From assembly GCA_039199225.1 (NCBI GenBank), contig JBCCSZ010000056.1, positions 1-29,686 on the forward strand: a stretch of 29,686 bases of DNA. Reading direction: 5' to 3'. The notes beneath the pieces were generated by a model that saw only the letters and a program-made list of their open reading frames with translations, did no database searches and was not told the origin of the DNA. Position 1 is the stretch's first letter; every line of letters begins with the position of its first letter. The translations under genes were made by a program, and so were the position numbers. This document shows positions 1 to 8,210 of the stretch, in pieces. This DNA comes from JBCCSZ01 sp039199225. GTDB lineage: Bacteria; Bacteroidota; Bacteroidia; Chitinophagales; Saprospiraceae.

Positions 1-22
1 TCATTTCTGATAAAATGGTCGG

Positions 23-643
23 ATGAAAAGATATTTACTGATTGGATTTTTCTTTGTTGGGGCGATTACGATGTTGGTGATGTCCTTGCATTTTTTTCAG
101 AATGAGATTTCTGGGATTCTGAAGTACAAGGATGTCTCGTCCAATTTTTTGTATAGGCTGTGTTTTAAGACGCACATCTTTTTGGGAATTGTGGCCATAT
201 TTACGGGACCTACTCAATTTTTGACGAAATGGAGGGCGTCTTATCTGAAGGTCCATCGGCGGTTGGGGTATGTTTATTTTCTTTCTGTTTTGATAAGTGC
301 AGTGATGGGACTATTGGTGGCTCAATTTGCCATGGGTGGGATGGTTTCTATGCTTGGATTTTCGGTTTTGGGGGTCTTTTGGTTTTTATCTGCCGTTCTT
401 GCCATTGCGGCTGTGCGGAAAAAAGACATCGTTGCACACAAAAAATGGATGTTTATCAGTTATGGTTTGACCTTTGCCGCCATTACGCAAAGAACACTAT
501 TGCTCGTTCCTTTATTGACCAGCATAGAATTCATCTTTATTTATCGGCTTTCTGCTTGGTTGCCTTGGATTTTAAATACCACCATTGCATTGTATCTCTT
601 CAAAAAGTCCAACCTAAAAGAAATGACCTACAGGGAGGGATGA
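23..643 (+). CDS. DUF2306 family integral membrane protein
   Basis: A 206-residue, very hydrophobic protein with roughly six membrane-spanning stretches: about residues 4-24, 48-66, 82-104, 108-128, 142-165 and 170-195. The family signature is visible as a conserved His in the segment that starts the third helix (VHRRLGYVYF) and a second His followed by KWM at about 140 (AHKKWMFISYGLTFAA). These features match the DUF2306 (predicted heme/cytochrome-b561-like or electron-transfer membrane) family; the biochemical role is not established. The length is normal for the family. It is convergent with the LytTR regulator that ends 58 bp downstream. The first 22 bases of the window upstream of the ATG are too short to judge a promoter. 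Confidence 0.8.
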   Translation: MKRYLLIGFFFVGAITMLVMSLHFFQNEISGILKYKDVSSNFLYRLCFKTHIFLGIVAIFTGPTQFLTKWRASYLKVHRRLGYVYFLSVLISAVMGLLVAQFAMGGMVSMLGFSVLGVFWFLSAVLAIAAVRKKDIVAHKKWMFISYGLTFAAITQRTLLLVPLLTSIEFIFIYRLSAWLPWILNTTIALYLFKKSNLKEMTYREG

Positions 644-701
644 GGAAGTTTGTGAAAACGGACCTTTCCATTCAAAGATGACAAAATCATAATTTTTTGA
701 T

Positions 702-2468
702 CTACTGAAGGGTTTTCAAATGTGCCTTCAGAGTATTGCCTTGACTTCTGGAAACGGGAATGCCGTGAGGCAACCAAGGGGAGCGGAGTTCGTATTTTTT
801 GGCATTGCCTTCCAAGCTTTCAAACTGTGCGAGGTTGACGAGGTACGAACGGTGGCATTGTACAATGTGGGGATGATCAATTTGTGTTTTGGCGTCGGCT
901 AGGGAGAGGCGTAGCAGTTTGTGCTGTAATTCACCTCCTTCGCGGTAAATGAAATCGGCATAGTTGCCCTTGGCTTCGATGTAGAGCAGTTGGCTGGCAA
1001 GTAGGTTGAGTTGCTCTTTGGTATCTGCTTGTATTTGTAAAAGACTGTCCTTGTTTGTGTGGGCTTGTTGCTTGTTTTTTTGATAGTAGAAGTAGCCCGT
1101 TTGGTTTAGCAATTCCTCAAAGCGTTTGTCTTGGCGGAGTGGCTGAAAGGTCGGGTCGCAGATCAAGGCAAAATTGGTGAGAATGAACTTGTCCTTGACA
1201 GATTTTTGGAGATAGAAAAATACCTTCTCGGTTTGTTTCAAGCCCATATATATCGTAGCATAATCCAGGGCAATGGATTCGTTGGGATACTTGGCTTGTC
1301 GTTGATCGAGGGAAGCCAGTAGGTTGTAAGCTTCCTGGGATTGGCCGCTGCGCGCCAATGCATAGCCCAGCCCCATTTGCCCTTTGAGCGGATCGTTGAC
1401 TGCCTCCCGGTAGCGACGGAAAAAGGGAATGGCCTCCGCCCAACGACCTTGGTAGGTATGGAGCCAAGCGAGGGATTCGAAGACTGGATAAAACTCTTTG
1501 TCCAATGACAAAATTTGTTCGTAAACTTCTTGCGCTCTTTCATATTTTCCGATGGTGGCATTGATGATGCCCAAGCCGTTCAAGATAACCGTATTCAAAG
1601 GATCGTACTTTAAGGCAAGTTCGTGTTCGTAAATGGCACTTTGGGGCTCTTCGCTGAGCATCAGGAAAACCCCATACGCCCTATGCGCTTCTGCCGATTG
1701 GTTGTTGATCGCAACGGCCTGCAAAAGCGAAGCTCGGGCTGCCATCCAATCCCGGTCGTGAAACATCTGGATGTATCCAAGCGCAATGTAGCTGTCCAGT
1801 AGTTGGTCATTCATTGCCATGGCGGACAAGGCTGCTTCCTTTCCCTTTTGGTAATAGGCCGTATCCACATAGCCGCCCAATCCCACATAGCAAATGGCCT
1901 GGGCCGCCATCGCTGCTGCAAAATCCGCTTGAATATCGAGCGCCATCTGGTAACAGTCGATCGCCTTTCGGAAATGCGACATGGTGTAGCTGTTGAAATG
2001 GTAACGCCCCTTTAGGTAGTGTTCATAAGCTCTTGGCGAAATGTCGGAGCGAAGGGCAGAAGGTACGGCCGTAAGGTGCGCATTTTGCTGTAAGAATTTT
2101 TGAAAAACCCATTCTGAAATTTCGATTTGTAAATCCAATAAATCGTCCAGTGTTCGATCGTAGGATTCGGTCCAGAGCGAAAAGCCCGAGTGGGTACTCA
2201 CCAACTGTACATTGACCCGGATGCGGTTGCCAAATAGCTTGATGCTGCCCTCCAAGAGGTGGTCCACATTGAGTTTTTGCCCAATCTCCTCCACCGAAGC
2301 CTCCCGGCGCTTGAAATAAAAAGCCGATGTTCGCGAAGCCACCCGGATGCCTTCAAACCGAGCAAAGGTCACCATGATTTCTTCGGCAATCCCATCGGAC
2401 AAATAGTCTGCCCCAGCCTCCGGACTCAGGTTGTCGAATGGTAGGATGGCGATGGATGTTATGGGCAT
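702..2468 (-). CDS. TolB-like domain / TPR / LytTR DNA-binding regulator
   Basis: A 588-residue protein with three parts. Residues about 3-125 match the TolB N-terminal/FlgO-like domain (SIAILPFDNLSP, then YLSDGIAEEI, then the LLEGSIK and VQLV strands). Residues about 145-455 form TPR-type helical repeats, with motifs such as DCYQMALDIQADFAAA and HELALKYDPLNTVILNGLG. Residues about 480-588 form a C-terminal LytTR DNA-binding domain (LLYIEAKGNYADF, HIVQCHRSYLVNL, then IPVSRSQG). LytTR domains bind direct-repeat promoter sites. No receiver domain and no obvious membrane helix is present, so it is probably a soluble transcriptional regulator that uses its TPR part to sense a partner. The frame stays open for about 85 bases upstream of this ATG, through the tandem repeat, but has no other ATG. 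It lies downstream of the DUF2461 gene on the same strand. Its target is unknown. Confidence 0.82.
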   Translation of the reverse strand: MPITSIAILPFDNLSPEAGADYLSDGIAEEIMVTFARFEGIRVASRTSAFYFKRREASVEEIGQKLNVDHLLEGSIKLFGNRIRVNVQLVSTHSGFSLWTESYDRTLDDLLDLQIEISEWVFQKFLQQNAHLTAVPSALRSDISPRAYEHYLKGRYHFNSYTMSHFRKAIDCYQMALDIQADFAAAMAAQAICYVGLGGYVDTAYYQKGKEAALSAMAMNDQLLDSYIALGYIQMFHDRDWMAARASLLQAVAINNQSAEAHRAYGVFLMLSEEPQSAIYEHELALKYDPLNTVILNGLGIINATIGKYERAQEVYEQILSLDKEFYPVFESLAWLHTYQGRWAEAIPFFRRYREAVNDPLKGQMGLGYALARSGQSQEAYNLLASLDQRQAKYPNESIALDYATIYMGLKQTEKVFFYLQKSVKDKFILTNFALICDPTFQPLRQDKRFEELLNQTGYFYYQKNKQQAHTNKDSLLQIQADTKEQLNLLASQLLYIEAKGNYADFIYREGGELQHKLLRLSLADAKTQIDHPHIVQCHRSYLVNLAQFESLEGNAKKYELRSPWLPHGIPVSRSQGNTLKAHLKTLQ

Positions 2469-2480
2469 GGAGGAGGGGTG

Positions 2481-2552
2481 GTTTGGTGATTGGTGGTTTT
2501 GTGGTTTGGTGATTTCGTGATCGGTGATTTTGTGGTTTTGTGATTTGGTATG
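2481..2552. repeat. Degenerate tandem repeat, 7-8 bp unit TTTGGTGA-like
   Basis: About nine consecutive imperfect copies of a 7-8 bp unit: TTTGGTGA, TTGGTGG, TTTTGTGG, TTTGGTGA, TTTCGTGA, TCGGTGA, TTTTGTGG, TTTTGTGA, TTTGGTAT. They lie immediately upstream of the TolB/LytTR gene, in what would be its 5' leader (read as TCACCAAA on the minus strand). Just beyond it, at about 2602-2626, TGCTGATT occurs twice within 20 bases. The tract is not coding. It may be a simple sequence tract that changes copy number, or a dispersed intergenic repeat family of this genome. Confidence 0.7.
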
Positions 2553-2637
2553 CTAAGGGTGGGGGCTCGCTGGGAACGGTTGGAGCGTTCGGCGAGAAAC
2601 TGCTGATTGCGGAGTGCTGATTTTGGCTTACGGTGGA

Positions 2638-3318
2638 CTATTCTATGGGTACGCCATTTTCGTCGGTTGTTAATACATCGCTCATGTAGTCGAAGAAGGG
2701 GCGCATGGCTTTGTAGCTTTTGACCAACTCTTTGGAGAAAGATGGACTCATAGCTTCCTGGTCGTCGAATCTGCGGATGAGTAGATATTGTTTGTAGCGG
2801 AGTAGATCAATGGCTGGGTGATCTTTTGCGTAACCTTTGGGAGCTGTTTTTACTTTGTCGCCTTCCATTTCGCCAAAGTGCTTTTTGAAGGAGGCCGCTT
2901 TGATGATTTTTCTGAGGGGCTTATCATCGGCTGCAATTTCTTGGCGAATGCGCTTGAGGTCCGGGGAGTTGGGGTCCCAAAAGCCACCGGCCAGAAAGGT
3001 ATTTGAAGGCTCGATGTGAAAGTAATAGCCGCCGCGCAACCACTTGGTGGCTCTGGTGATGTAGCCCGAGAAGCACTTTTTGTAGGGCTCTTTATTTTTG
3101 GAAAAACGCACATCGCGGTAGATGCGAAATATTTTAAACTCTGCCACATTGTCCACCTTGCTCATTTCATTGAACAATTGGCTGACAAATTCTTTGAAAT
3201 CTTCCTTGGCATCGACATAGCGGCCCTTGTGCTCGTTGAACCATTCGCGATTGTTGTTCTTAATTAAGTCTTCCAGATAATTGTAGGTGGTGGTTGGAAT
3301 GGCAGTTTGCTTTTTCAT
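2638..3318 (-). CDS. DUF2461 domain-containing protein
   Basis: A 226-residue soluble protein matching DUF2461 (TIGR02453) over its full length. Visible family motifs are the N-terminal LEDLIKNNNREWFNEHKGRY, the FKIFRIYRDVRFSKNKEPYK block, the RGGYYFHIEPSNTFLAGGFW block and the C-terminal LLIRRF. The function is uncharacterised; the family is widespread in Bacteroidota and other bacteria. I place the start at the only ATG (3316-3318), which begins MKKQT. A slightly longer frame would need a TTG start at 3327. It lies 169 bp upstream of the TolB/LytTR gene on the same strand, with the repeat tract between them, so co-transcription is possible but not evident. Confidence 0.87.
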   Translation of the reverse strand: MKKQTAIPTTTYNYLEDLIKNNNREWFNEHKGRYVDAKEDFKEFVSQLFNEMSKVDNVAEFKIFRIYRDVRFSKNKEPYKKCFSGYITRATKWLRGGYYFHIEPSNTFLAGGFWDPNSPDLKRIRQEIAADDKPLRKIIKAASFKKHFGEMEGDKVKTAPKGYAKDHPAIDLLRYKQYLLIRRFDDQEAMSPSFSKELVKSYKAMRPFFDYMSDVLTTDENGVPIE

Positions 3319-3646
3319 TATTCGCAACTTAATTTGATGGATTCAGAAGGTGTGGATGCATTCTGAAAAGAGTCAGTAAATAGAGTTTGTGTTTGAAAAA
3401 AGACGCTTAAAAATACAATTTGTTCATAGAATACCAAATTATTTGTAGCGACTCTAGGGCCAGGCTGAATGAAGTTGGGGATTTTATTCCTCTACCCATT
3501 CTCTTCTCCGAACTTATCAAATGTTCCACTGTTTGTTTTACAGTAGTCAAACAGCTGCTTTTCTCAACAACAAGCAACAGCTTTACCTTTACCACCCAAG
3601 TTGCGATTCATTGATCACGATCTGGGTCTCATAAACCATTCATTAC
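3319..3646. other. Divergent intergenic region, no gene seen
   Basis: This 328-bp gap separates the leftward DUF2461 gene from the rightward aldo/keto reductase and must hold promoters for both. Short open frames on both strands (about 62-64 codons) overlap each other and show no recognisable motif, so I do not call them genes. I saw no exact match to the Bacteroidota -7 consensus TAnnTTTG in either direction. The one clear structure is the dyad listed separately. Confidence 0.6.
3529..3554. promoter_or_regulatory. Inverted repeat CTGTTTG-N12-CAAACAG
   Basis: A perfect 7-bp inverted repeat with a 12-base spacer, located 93 bp before the aldo/keto reductase start. A smaller nested dyad, ACTGT/ACAGT, overlaps it. 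It is not followed by a T tract, so it does not look like an intrinsic terminator. An operator for a dimeric regulator is possible, but no cognate regulator gene is adjacent. Confidence 0.3.
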
Positions 3647-4690
3647 ATGCACTATCAACTTTTTGGCAACAGCGGATTGCGTGTTTCTCCGCTATGCCTT
3701 GGCACCATGACCTTCGGCGAAGATTGGGGCTGGGGTTCTCCTAAAGAAGTCTCCCACAAAATTTTTGATGCCTTTGTAGAAGCAGGCGGCAATTTTATTG
3801 ATACGGCCGATGTATACACTGAAGGCACCAGCGAAACCATCCTGGGCGAACTGATCCAGGCCGATCGCGATCACATCGTTCTGACGACAAAGTACACCTT
3901 GTCGAATACGACCCACAATCCAAATAAGTCCGGAAACCACCGCAAAAATCTTGTTCAGTCGGTCGAGAAAAGCCTTCGACGCCTCAACACAGACTATATT
4001 GACCTGCTTTGGGTACACGTTTATGACTATACCACACCCATCGAAGAGATGATGCGCGCTTTGGATGATTTGGTTCGCGCTGGAAAGATTCTCTACATTG
4101 GTATCTCAGATGCGCCAGCCTGGGTTATTTCTCGCGCCAACACCATGGCTGAGTTACGCGGTTGGACTTCCTTCATCGGGAACCAGTTGGAGTACAACCT
4201 GACTGAGCGAAGCCCGGAAAGGGAACTGCTGCCAATGTCGGACGCACTCAATATAGGTGTAGTGGCGTGGTCGCCGTTGGCTGCAGGAATTCTGACGGGT
4301 AAATACCTCAAAAACAAAGGGGAAGGTAGCGGTGGACGTATGGAGGGAACCACTTCCTACCGATTGAGCGAGCGCAACGAGGCCATTGCCAGAGCAGTTG
4401 TCGATGGCGCGAGCGAGATGGGCATCAGTCCAGCCCAACTGTCCTTGGCGTGGACCACCCACAAAGGCGTCATTCCCATCATTGGCGCACGGACGTTGGA
4501 ACAGCTAAACGACAATATCGGCTCCCTGGAAGTTGCGATTCCCGAAGAGATAATGAACCGGCTCGATGAAGTCAGCAAAATTGATCTGGGCTTTCCACAT
4601 GATTTTGTGCTTCGGCCAGGCGCGCAGAAGATGATCTATGGTGACATGGTCGATCGGATCAAAGGCATTCGCAATCCAAATCTCAAATAG
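3647..4690 (+). CDS. Aldo/keto reductase
   Basis: A 347-residue NADPH-dependent oxidoreductase of the aldo/keto reductase superfamily with a (beta/alpha)8 barrel. The full catalytic tetrad is visible: Asp52 and Tyr57 in NFIDTADVYTEG, Lys82 in VLTTKYTL and His124 in DLLWVHVYDYT. The C-terminal NADPH-binding segment is also present (WTTHKGVIPIIGARTLEQLNDNIG, about 270-295). The length and the GTSE motif place it among the bacterial AKR7/AKR11-13-like enzymes such as YghZ- or Gcy-type reductases. The natural substrate cannot be told from sequence; small aldehydes or sugars are typical. It is cytosolic, with no signal peptide. It is convergent with the sirohaem enzyme gene, separated by 8 bp, with no terminator visible between them. 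Confidence 0.93.
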   Translation: MHYQLFGNSGLRVSPLCLGTMTFGEDWGWGSPKEVSHKIFDAFVEAGGNFIDTADVYTEGTSETILGELIQADRDHIVLTTKYTLSNTTHNPNKSGNHRKNLVQSVEKSLRRLNTDYIDLLWVHVYDYTTPIEEMMRALDDLVRAGKILYIGISDAPAWVISRANTMAELRGWTSFIGNQLEYNLTERSPERELLPMSDALNIGVVAWSPLAAGILTGKYLKNKGEGSGGRMEGTTSYRLSERNEAIARAVVDGASEMGISPAQLSLAWTTHKGVIPIIGARTLEQLNDNIGSLEVAIPEEIMNRLDEVSKIDLGFPHDFVLRPGAQKMIYGDMVDRIKGIRNPNLK

Positions 4691-4698
4691 TTTGGCTC

Positions 4699-5316
4699 TT
4701 ATTCCTTTGGTTTTTCATCCAGCCAGGCGCTGGTGATTTCGTTGAGCTTTTGGACCTTGTAGTCAAAGTCGCCACCGAGCTTATCGCGGATACTTTTGAG
4801 GTTGTCCAGTAATTGCTGGACTTCTTCCGTATCTGGCAGGGTAGCCGTGAGGTATTGGCGCATGCGCTTGGCCAGGGTAGGCGATTTGCCATTGGTGGAG
4901 ATGCCGATCTTGAGGTCTCCGCGCTTGACGATGGAGCAGAGGTAAAAGTCGCAAAGGTCGGGCGTATCTGCGACATTGGTCAGTAAGTGGCGCTCTTCTG
5001 TAGTCGCTTTTATTTGCTTGTGCAGCTCGGGTTGATCCGTCGCTAAAATAACGAGGTCTTTTCCATCCAGGTCGCTTTCTTGAAAGGGGCGGATTTCCAC
5101 TTTCAAACCTTTATGGTGCTTGGCCAATTCCAGAATTTCTGGACGGCGAATCTCACCAGCCACCAGGCTTACGTTGGCATGCGGGCTATTTTTGAGGATG
5201 GCTTCCAGTTTTTCCAGTCCCACATTGCCGCCACCGACGATGAGCAATTGCAGCTGATGCAATTTGAAAAAGACCGGAAAAAGAATATTACCAGAATCTT
5301 GATCGAGATAGTTCAT
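4699..5316 (-). CDS. Precorrin-2 dehydrogenase / sirohydrochlorin ferrochelatase (sirohaem synthase N-domain)
   Basis: A 205-residue protein equivalent to the N-terminal half of CysG and to yeast Met8. It oxidises precorrin-2 to sirohydrochlorin with NAD+ and probably inserts iron to make sirohaem, the cofactor of sulfite and nitrite reductases. The Rossmann NAD site is visible as LLIVGGGNVGLEKLEAIL (about 24-41). Further family blocks are DLVILATDQPELHKQI (about 86-101), LLTNVADTPDLCDFY (about 111-125) and ISTNGKSPTLAKRMRQYL (about 138-155). The uroporphyrinogen methyltransferase half of CysG is absent, which is common where a separate cobA exists. The gene starts 24 bp after the histidine kinase ends, on the same strand, so it is probably the last gene of the regulator-kinase operon, an unexpected partner. 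Confidence 0.9.
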   Translation of the reverse strand: MNYLDQDSGNILFPVFFKLHQLQLLIVGGGNVGLEKLEAILKNSPHANVSLVAGEIRRPEILELAKHHKGLKVEIRPFQESDLDGKDLVILATDQPELHKQIKATTEERHLLTNVADTPDLCDFYLCSIVKRGDLKIGISTNGKSPTLAKRMRQYLTATLPDTEEVQQLLDNLKSIRDKLGGDFDYKVQKLNEITSAWLDEKPKE

Positions 5317-5340
5317 AAGGTCATTTTACGGGTGAACGGG

Positions 5341-6675
5341 TTAGAGCAAAATGGTGAAAACCGTGCCAGAGCCTACCATGGATTCTACGGTGATGCTGCC
5401 CGAATGCATCTGAATGATCTGCCGGCACAAGCTCAGTCCGATGCCAGAGCCCTCCTTTTTGGTCGTGTAAAAAGGAACGAATATTTGGTCCAGCATATCG
5501 GGTGGTAGGCCAGGGCCGTTGTCGGCCACTTGAATTTTGATCTTGTTGGACTCTGTAGTGACACAAGATAGCTGGATGGTTGGGTCTGGGCAATCTTGCA
5601 GAGCGTCGATGGCATTTTTGAGCAAATTGATCAACACCTGTTCCATCAGTCTGGGGTCTGCCTGGAAGACAAGGCTGGTGCGCGGTAGGATGCTTTCCAA
5701 CTTGATCTTTTCCGATTTTAAGACGGATTGGAAAAGCGTCTGTATCCGTTCGATCAATTGGGAGGCATTTACTTCCTGAAATACAGGAGGTGGAATCTTT
5801 GTCAAACGCCTGTAGGTATCTGTAAAGTGCAACAATCCTTCACTCCGCTTTTGGATGGCACTGACCGCGCGATTCATCTCCTTGATGTCGTCCTTTTCCA
5901 GCTGGTGGTTGGTGTTTTCCAGCTTATCGTGAACGGCAGCCGATAGGGAAATGATCGGCGTGACAGAGTTCATAATCTCATGTGTCAAAATCCGAATCAG
6001 CTTTTGCCAGGATCGCACCTCTTGTACTTCCAGTTCGCTTTGAATGTTGTGGATCGAATACAGATTGTAGGGGTCTTCTTTGATTTTGAATTTTCGGGCC
6101 TGGATGGATAGTTGGAGCAATTGGTTGTTGATGTTTACCTTTAGCAACTTCCGATCTCCGTTCTTCATCAAAAGCAAGCCCTGATGCAACTCCTGATCAA
6201 TCTTGGCGATGGAATCCAGAGAGATGAGATAAGGTTTGCTCAGCAATTTTTTCAATATCCGATTCATCAAGATCACTTCGCCTTCATCATTGGTACACAA
6301 AAGGCCCACTTCGGCACTTTCCACGATGTTTTGCAGATACAGAAACTGGGCTTCCTTCTCCGCTCGTATTTCCAGGAATTTTGAGTTGATCTGATTGAAA
6401 GAGTTGTACATCTGTTTGAAAGAACGCCCTTTGTGATCGCCAGAAAATCGCAAGGCAAAATCATCGTATTTGATGCCCATCAAAAAAGTGGTGATGTCTC
6501 GATTGGTTTGATTGGTGTAGCGAATCAGGTCCCAAATCAGAAAGGTGATCATTAAGACGATCATGCCTGCTGAGATGTAAAAATCGGTCTGAAACAAAAA
6601 ATAGCCAAGGACTGTCATCAACAATGCCAGTAGAAAAATCCGAAACAGGATATTGGAAGTGAAACCTTGGAGCAT
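5341..6675 (-). CDS. Membrane sensor histidine kinase, NtrY-like
   Basis: A 444-residue two-component sensor kinase. Two membrane helices lie at about 8-28 and 33-51 with almost no periplasmic loop, so it probably senses a membrane or cytosolic signal. A linker of about 55-105 and a PAS-like domain of about 108-210 follow (NIVESAEVGLLCTNDEGEVILMN begins it). The phosphoacceptor is His232 in RILTHEIMNSVTPI. The ATPase domain shows the N box (NLLKNAIDAL), G1 (DNGPGLP), F box (FVPFYTTKKEGSG) and G2 (GIGLSL). This domain order is typical of kinases paired with NtrC-family regulators. It starts 2 bp after the response regulator ends, so the two are translated from one transcript and form a cognate pair. 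Confidence 0.93.
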   Translation of the reverse strand: MLQGFTSNILFRIFLLALLMTVLGYFLFQTDFYISAGMIVLMITFLIWDLIRYTNQTNRDITTFLMGIKYDDFALRFSGDHKGRSFKQMYNSFNQINSKFLEIRAEKEAQFLYLQNIVESAEVGLLCTNDEGEVILMNRILKKLLSKPYLISLDSIAKIDQELHQGLLLMKNGDRKLLKVNINNQLLQLSIQARKFKIKEDPYNLYSIHNIQSELEVQEVRSWQKLIRILTHEIMNSVTPIISLSAAVHDKLENTNHQLEKDDIKEMNRAVSAIQKRSEGLLHFTDTYRRLTKIPPPVFQEVNASQLIERIQTLFQSVLKSEKIKLESILPRTSLVFQADPRLMEQVLINLLKNAIDALQDCPDPTIQLSCVTTESNKIKIQVADNGPGLPPDMLDQIFVPFYTTKKEGSGIGLSLCRQIIQMHSGSITVESMVGSGTVFTILL

Positions 6676-6677
6676 TT

Positions 6678-8051
6678 TTACAGATTATGTTTTTCCATTC
6701 GCCGGTACAAGGCTGCCCGAGTGATGCCCAATTCGGCAGCAGCTTTAGAAATGTTACCCTGGTATTTATTGAGGGCCTTTTGGATGGTCCAGCGTTCTAT
6801 TTCTGCCAAGTTGTACTGGTCGAACTGACTTTCGCTTTCGGAAGCTTCTTGCCTTGAGCTATTGAATGGGAAGTCGTCAGGGGTAATGCTGGGTCCGTCG
6901 GACAAGATGACTGCCCTTTCTGTTGCATGCTGTAATTCCCGGATGTTGCCAGGCCAGTGATAGCCCTGAAGCTTGTCCAGTGTCGCCACCTGCATTTCCA
7001 GACTGGGTTTTAGGTACTTTTTACGATAGATTTTCAGGAAATGCTGTGCCAACAGCACCACGTCGGCTCCGCGTTCTTTTAGCGGGGGCAATGTGACTTC
7101 TACGGTATTGATGCGATAAAGCAGGTCTTGACGAAATTTACTCTCGTTGACCATCTGATAGAGTGGGCGATTGGTTGCACAAACAAGCCGGATGTCTATC
7201 TTGATGACCTCTGTACCCCCCAAGCGAGTGATTTGCCGATTTTGAAGGGCTGCCAGTAATTTGGCTTGGAGCGGGAGTGATAGGTTGCCAATTTCATCCA
7301 AAAAGAGTGTTCCACCCGAAGCCGCCTCAAAGCGCCCCATGCGGTCTTCTATCGCATGTGTGAAGGCGCCCTTTTTGTGACCAAACAGCTCGCTTTCAAA
7401 CAAAGTATCTGGAATAGCCCCCAAATCAACACTGACAAAAGGCTGGTTATTGCGCTTCGATTCTAAATGTAATTGTCTGGCAATGAGTTCCTTACCCGTT
7501 CCATTTTCGCCCAGCAAAAGAATGGTCGCATCCGTTTGGGCAACCTTCTTGATCGTCGCGAAAATATCTTGCATGACCCTGGATTCTCCAATAACCGACT
7601 CTGTTGCATCCTGATTGATGAGCTGTTGGCTATTTTCCAGGCGAGTCACCTTTTTCTTGGAGACATTGAGCTTGTAGGCCGATAAAACCGTAGCCATCAA
7701 CTTTTCATTGCGCCAGGGCTTGACCACAAAATCCACTGCTCCTCTTTTGACCGCCTCCACCGCCATTTCGATCTCTCCATGCGCCGTGATGATGATCACG
7801 CTGAGCGTCGGTTTGAGTTCCTTGATTTTTTGCAGCCACCTCAACCCCTCTCGTCCGCTGGTATCTCCCTTTCGGAAGTTCATATCTAGCAAGACAACAT
7901 TGAAATCTTCATTCCGCAACAACCTCGGAATCAGGTTGGGGTTGGTTTCCGTTTGGACCTTGGCATATTGGCGAGCCAGTAAATAACGCAATGACAATAG
8001 AATGTCCTCATCATCGTCAACAATCAGTATTTTTCCTTCCAGATCGGCCAT
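6678..8051 (-). CDS. Sigma-54-dependent response regulator, NtrC family
   Basis: A 457-residue three-domain activator. The receiver domain (1-125) has the acidic pocket Asp12-14, phosphoacceptor Asp56, Thr89 and Lys111. The AAA+ domain (about 152-385) has Walker A GENGTGKE (181-188), Walker B TLFLDEIG (248-255) and arginine-finger region FRQDLLYRIN (307-316). A Fis-type helix-turn-helix ends the protein (ISKAAAELGITRAALYRRM, about 434-452). The sigma-54 contact loop reads GAFTHA (228-233) instead of GAFTGA; the key Phe-Thr is kept. When phosphorylated by the adjacent kinase it should activate a -24/-12 promoter. The obvious target is the divergent HlyD/ABC operon, whose upstream region carries a near-consensus sigma-54 site and two dyads. 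First gene of the leftward operon. Confidence 0.95.
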   Translation of the reverse strand: MADLEGKILIVDDDEDILLSLRYLLARQYAKVQTETNPNLIPRLLRNEDFNVVLLDMNFRKGDTSGREGLRWLQKIKELKPTLSVIIITAHGEIEMAVEAVKRGAVDFVVKPWRNEKLMATVLSAYKLNVSKKKVTRLENSQQLINQDATESVIGESRVMQDIFATIKKVAQTDATILLLGENGTGKELIARQLHLESKRNNQPFVSVDLGAIPDTLFESELFGHKKGAFTHAIEDRMGRFEAASGGTLFLDEIGNLSLPLQAKLLAALQNRQITRLGGTEVIKIDIRLVCATNRPLYQMVNESKFRQDLLYRINTVEVTLPPLKERGADVVLLAQHFLKIYRKKYLKPSLEMQVATLDKLQGYHWPGNIRELQHATERAVILSDGPSITPDDFPFNSSRQEASESESQFDQYNLAEIERWTIQKALNKYQGNISKAAAELGITRAALYRRMEKHNL

Positions 8052-8108
8052 ATCAACAAATGCTTACTTTGGCGAGAAAATCTAAAGATATAAAAAACCG
8101 ACAAACAG

Positions 8109-8145
8109 TGTTCATTTTCGAACAGTCGGTGTTCGATTTTGGACA
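8109..8145. promoter_or_regulatory. Two tandem dyads, candidate binding sites for the NtrC-type regulator
   Basis: Site 1 (8109-8124) is TGTTC-N6-GAACA, a perfect dyad. Site 2 (8130-8145) is TGTTC-N6-GGACA, with one mismatch. They lie exactly 21 bp apart, two helical turns, so two dimers would bind the same face of the DNA. A weak half-site (CGACA, 8099-8103) keeps the same 21-bp register. They are about 92-128 bp upstream of the predicted start of the efflux operon and 58-94 bp upstream of the regulator's own ATG, a usual place for an enhancer-type site. Assignment to the adjacent regulator is inferred from position and architecture. Confidence 0.65.
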
Positions 8146-8210
8146 TTCTCCTGCGATAAGTTGATTTAAGATAAAATATATGTAATTGATTAACAGAGCG
8201 TTGTATTTAT

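Noticed and set aside
3407..3614. Overlapping short open frames on both strands in the gap before the aldo/keto reductase
   Set aside because: They are about 62-64 codons each, overlap each other, and show no motif or plausible start context.
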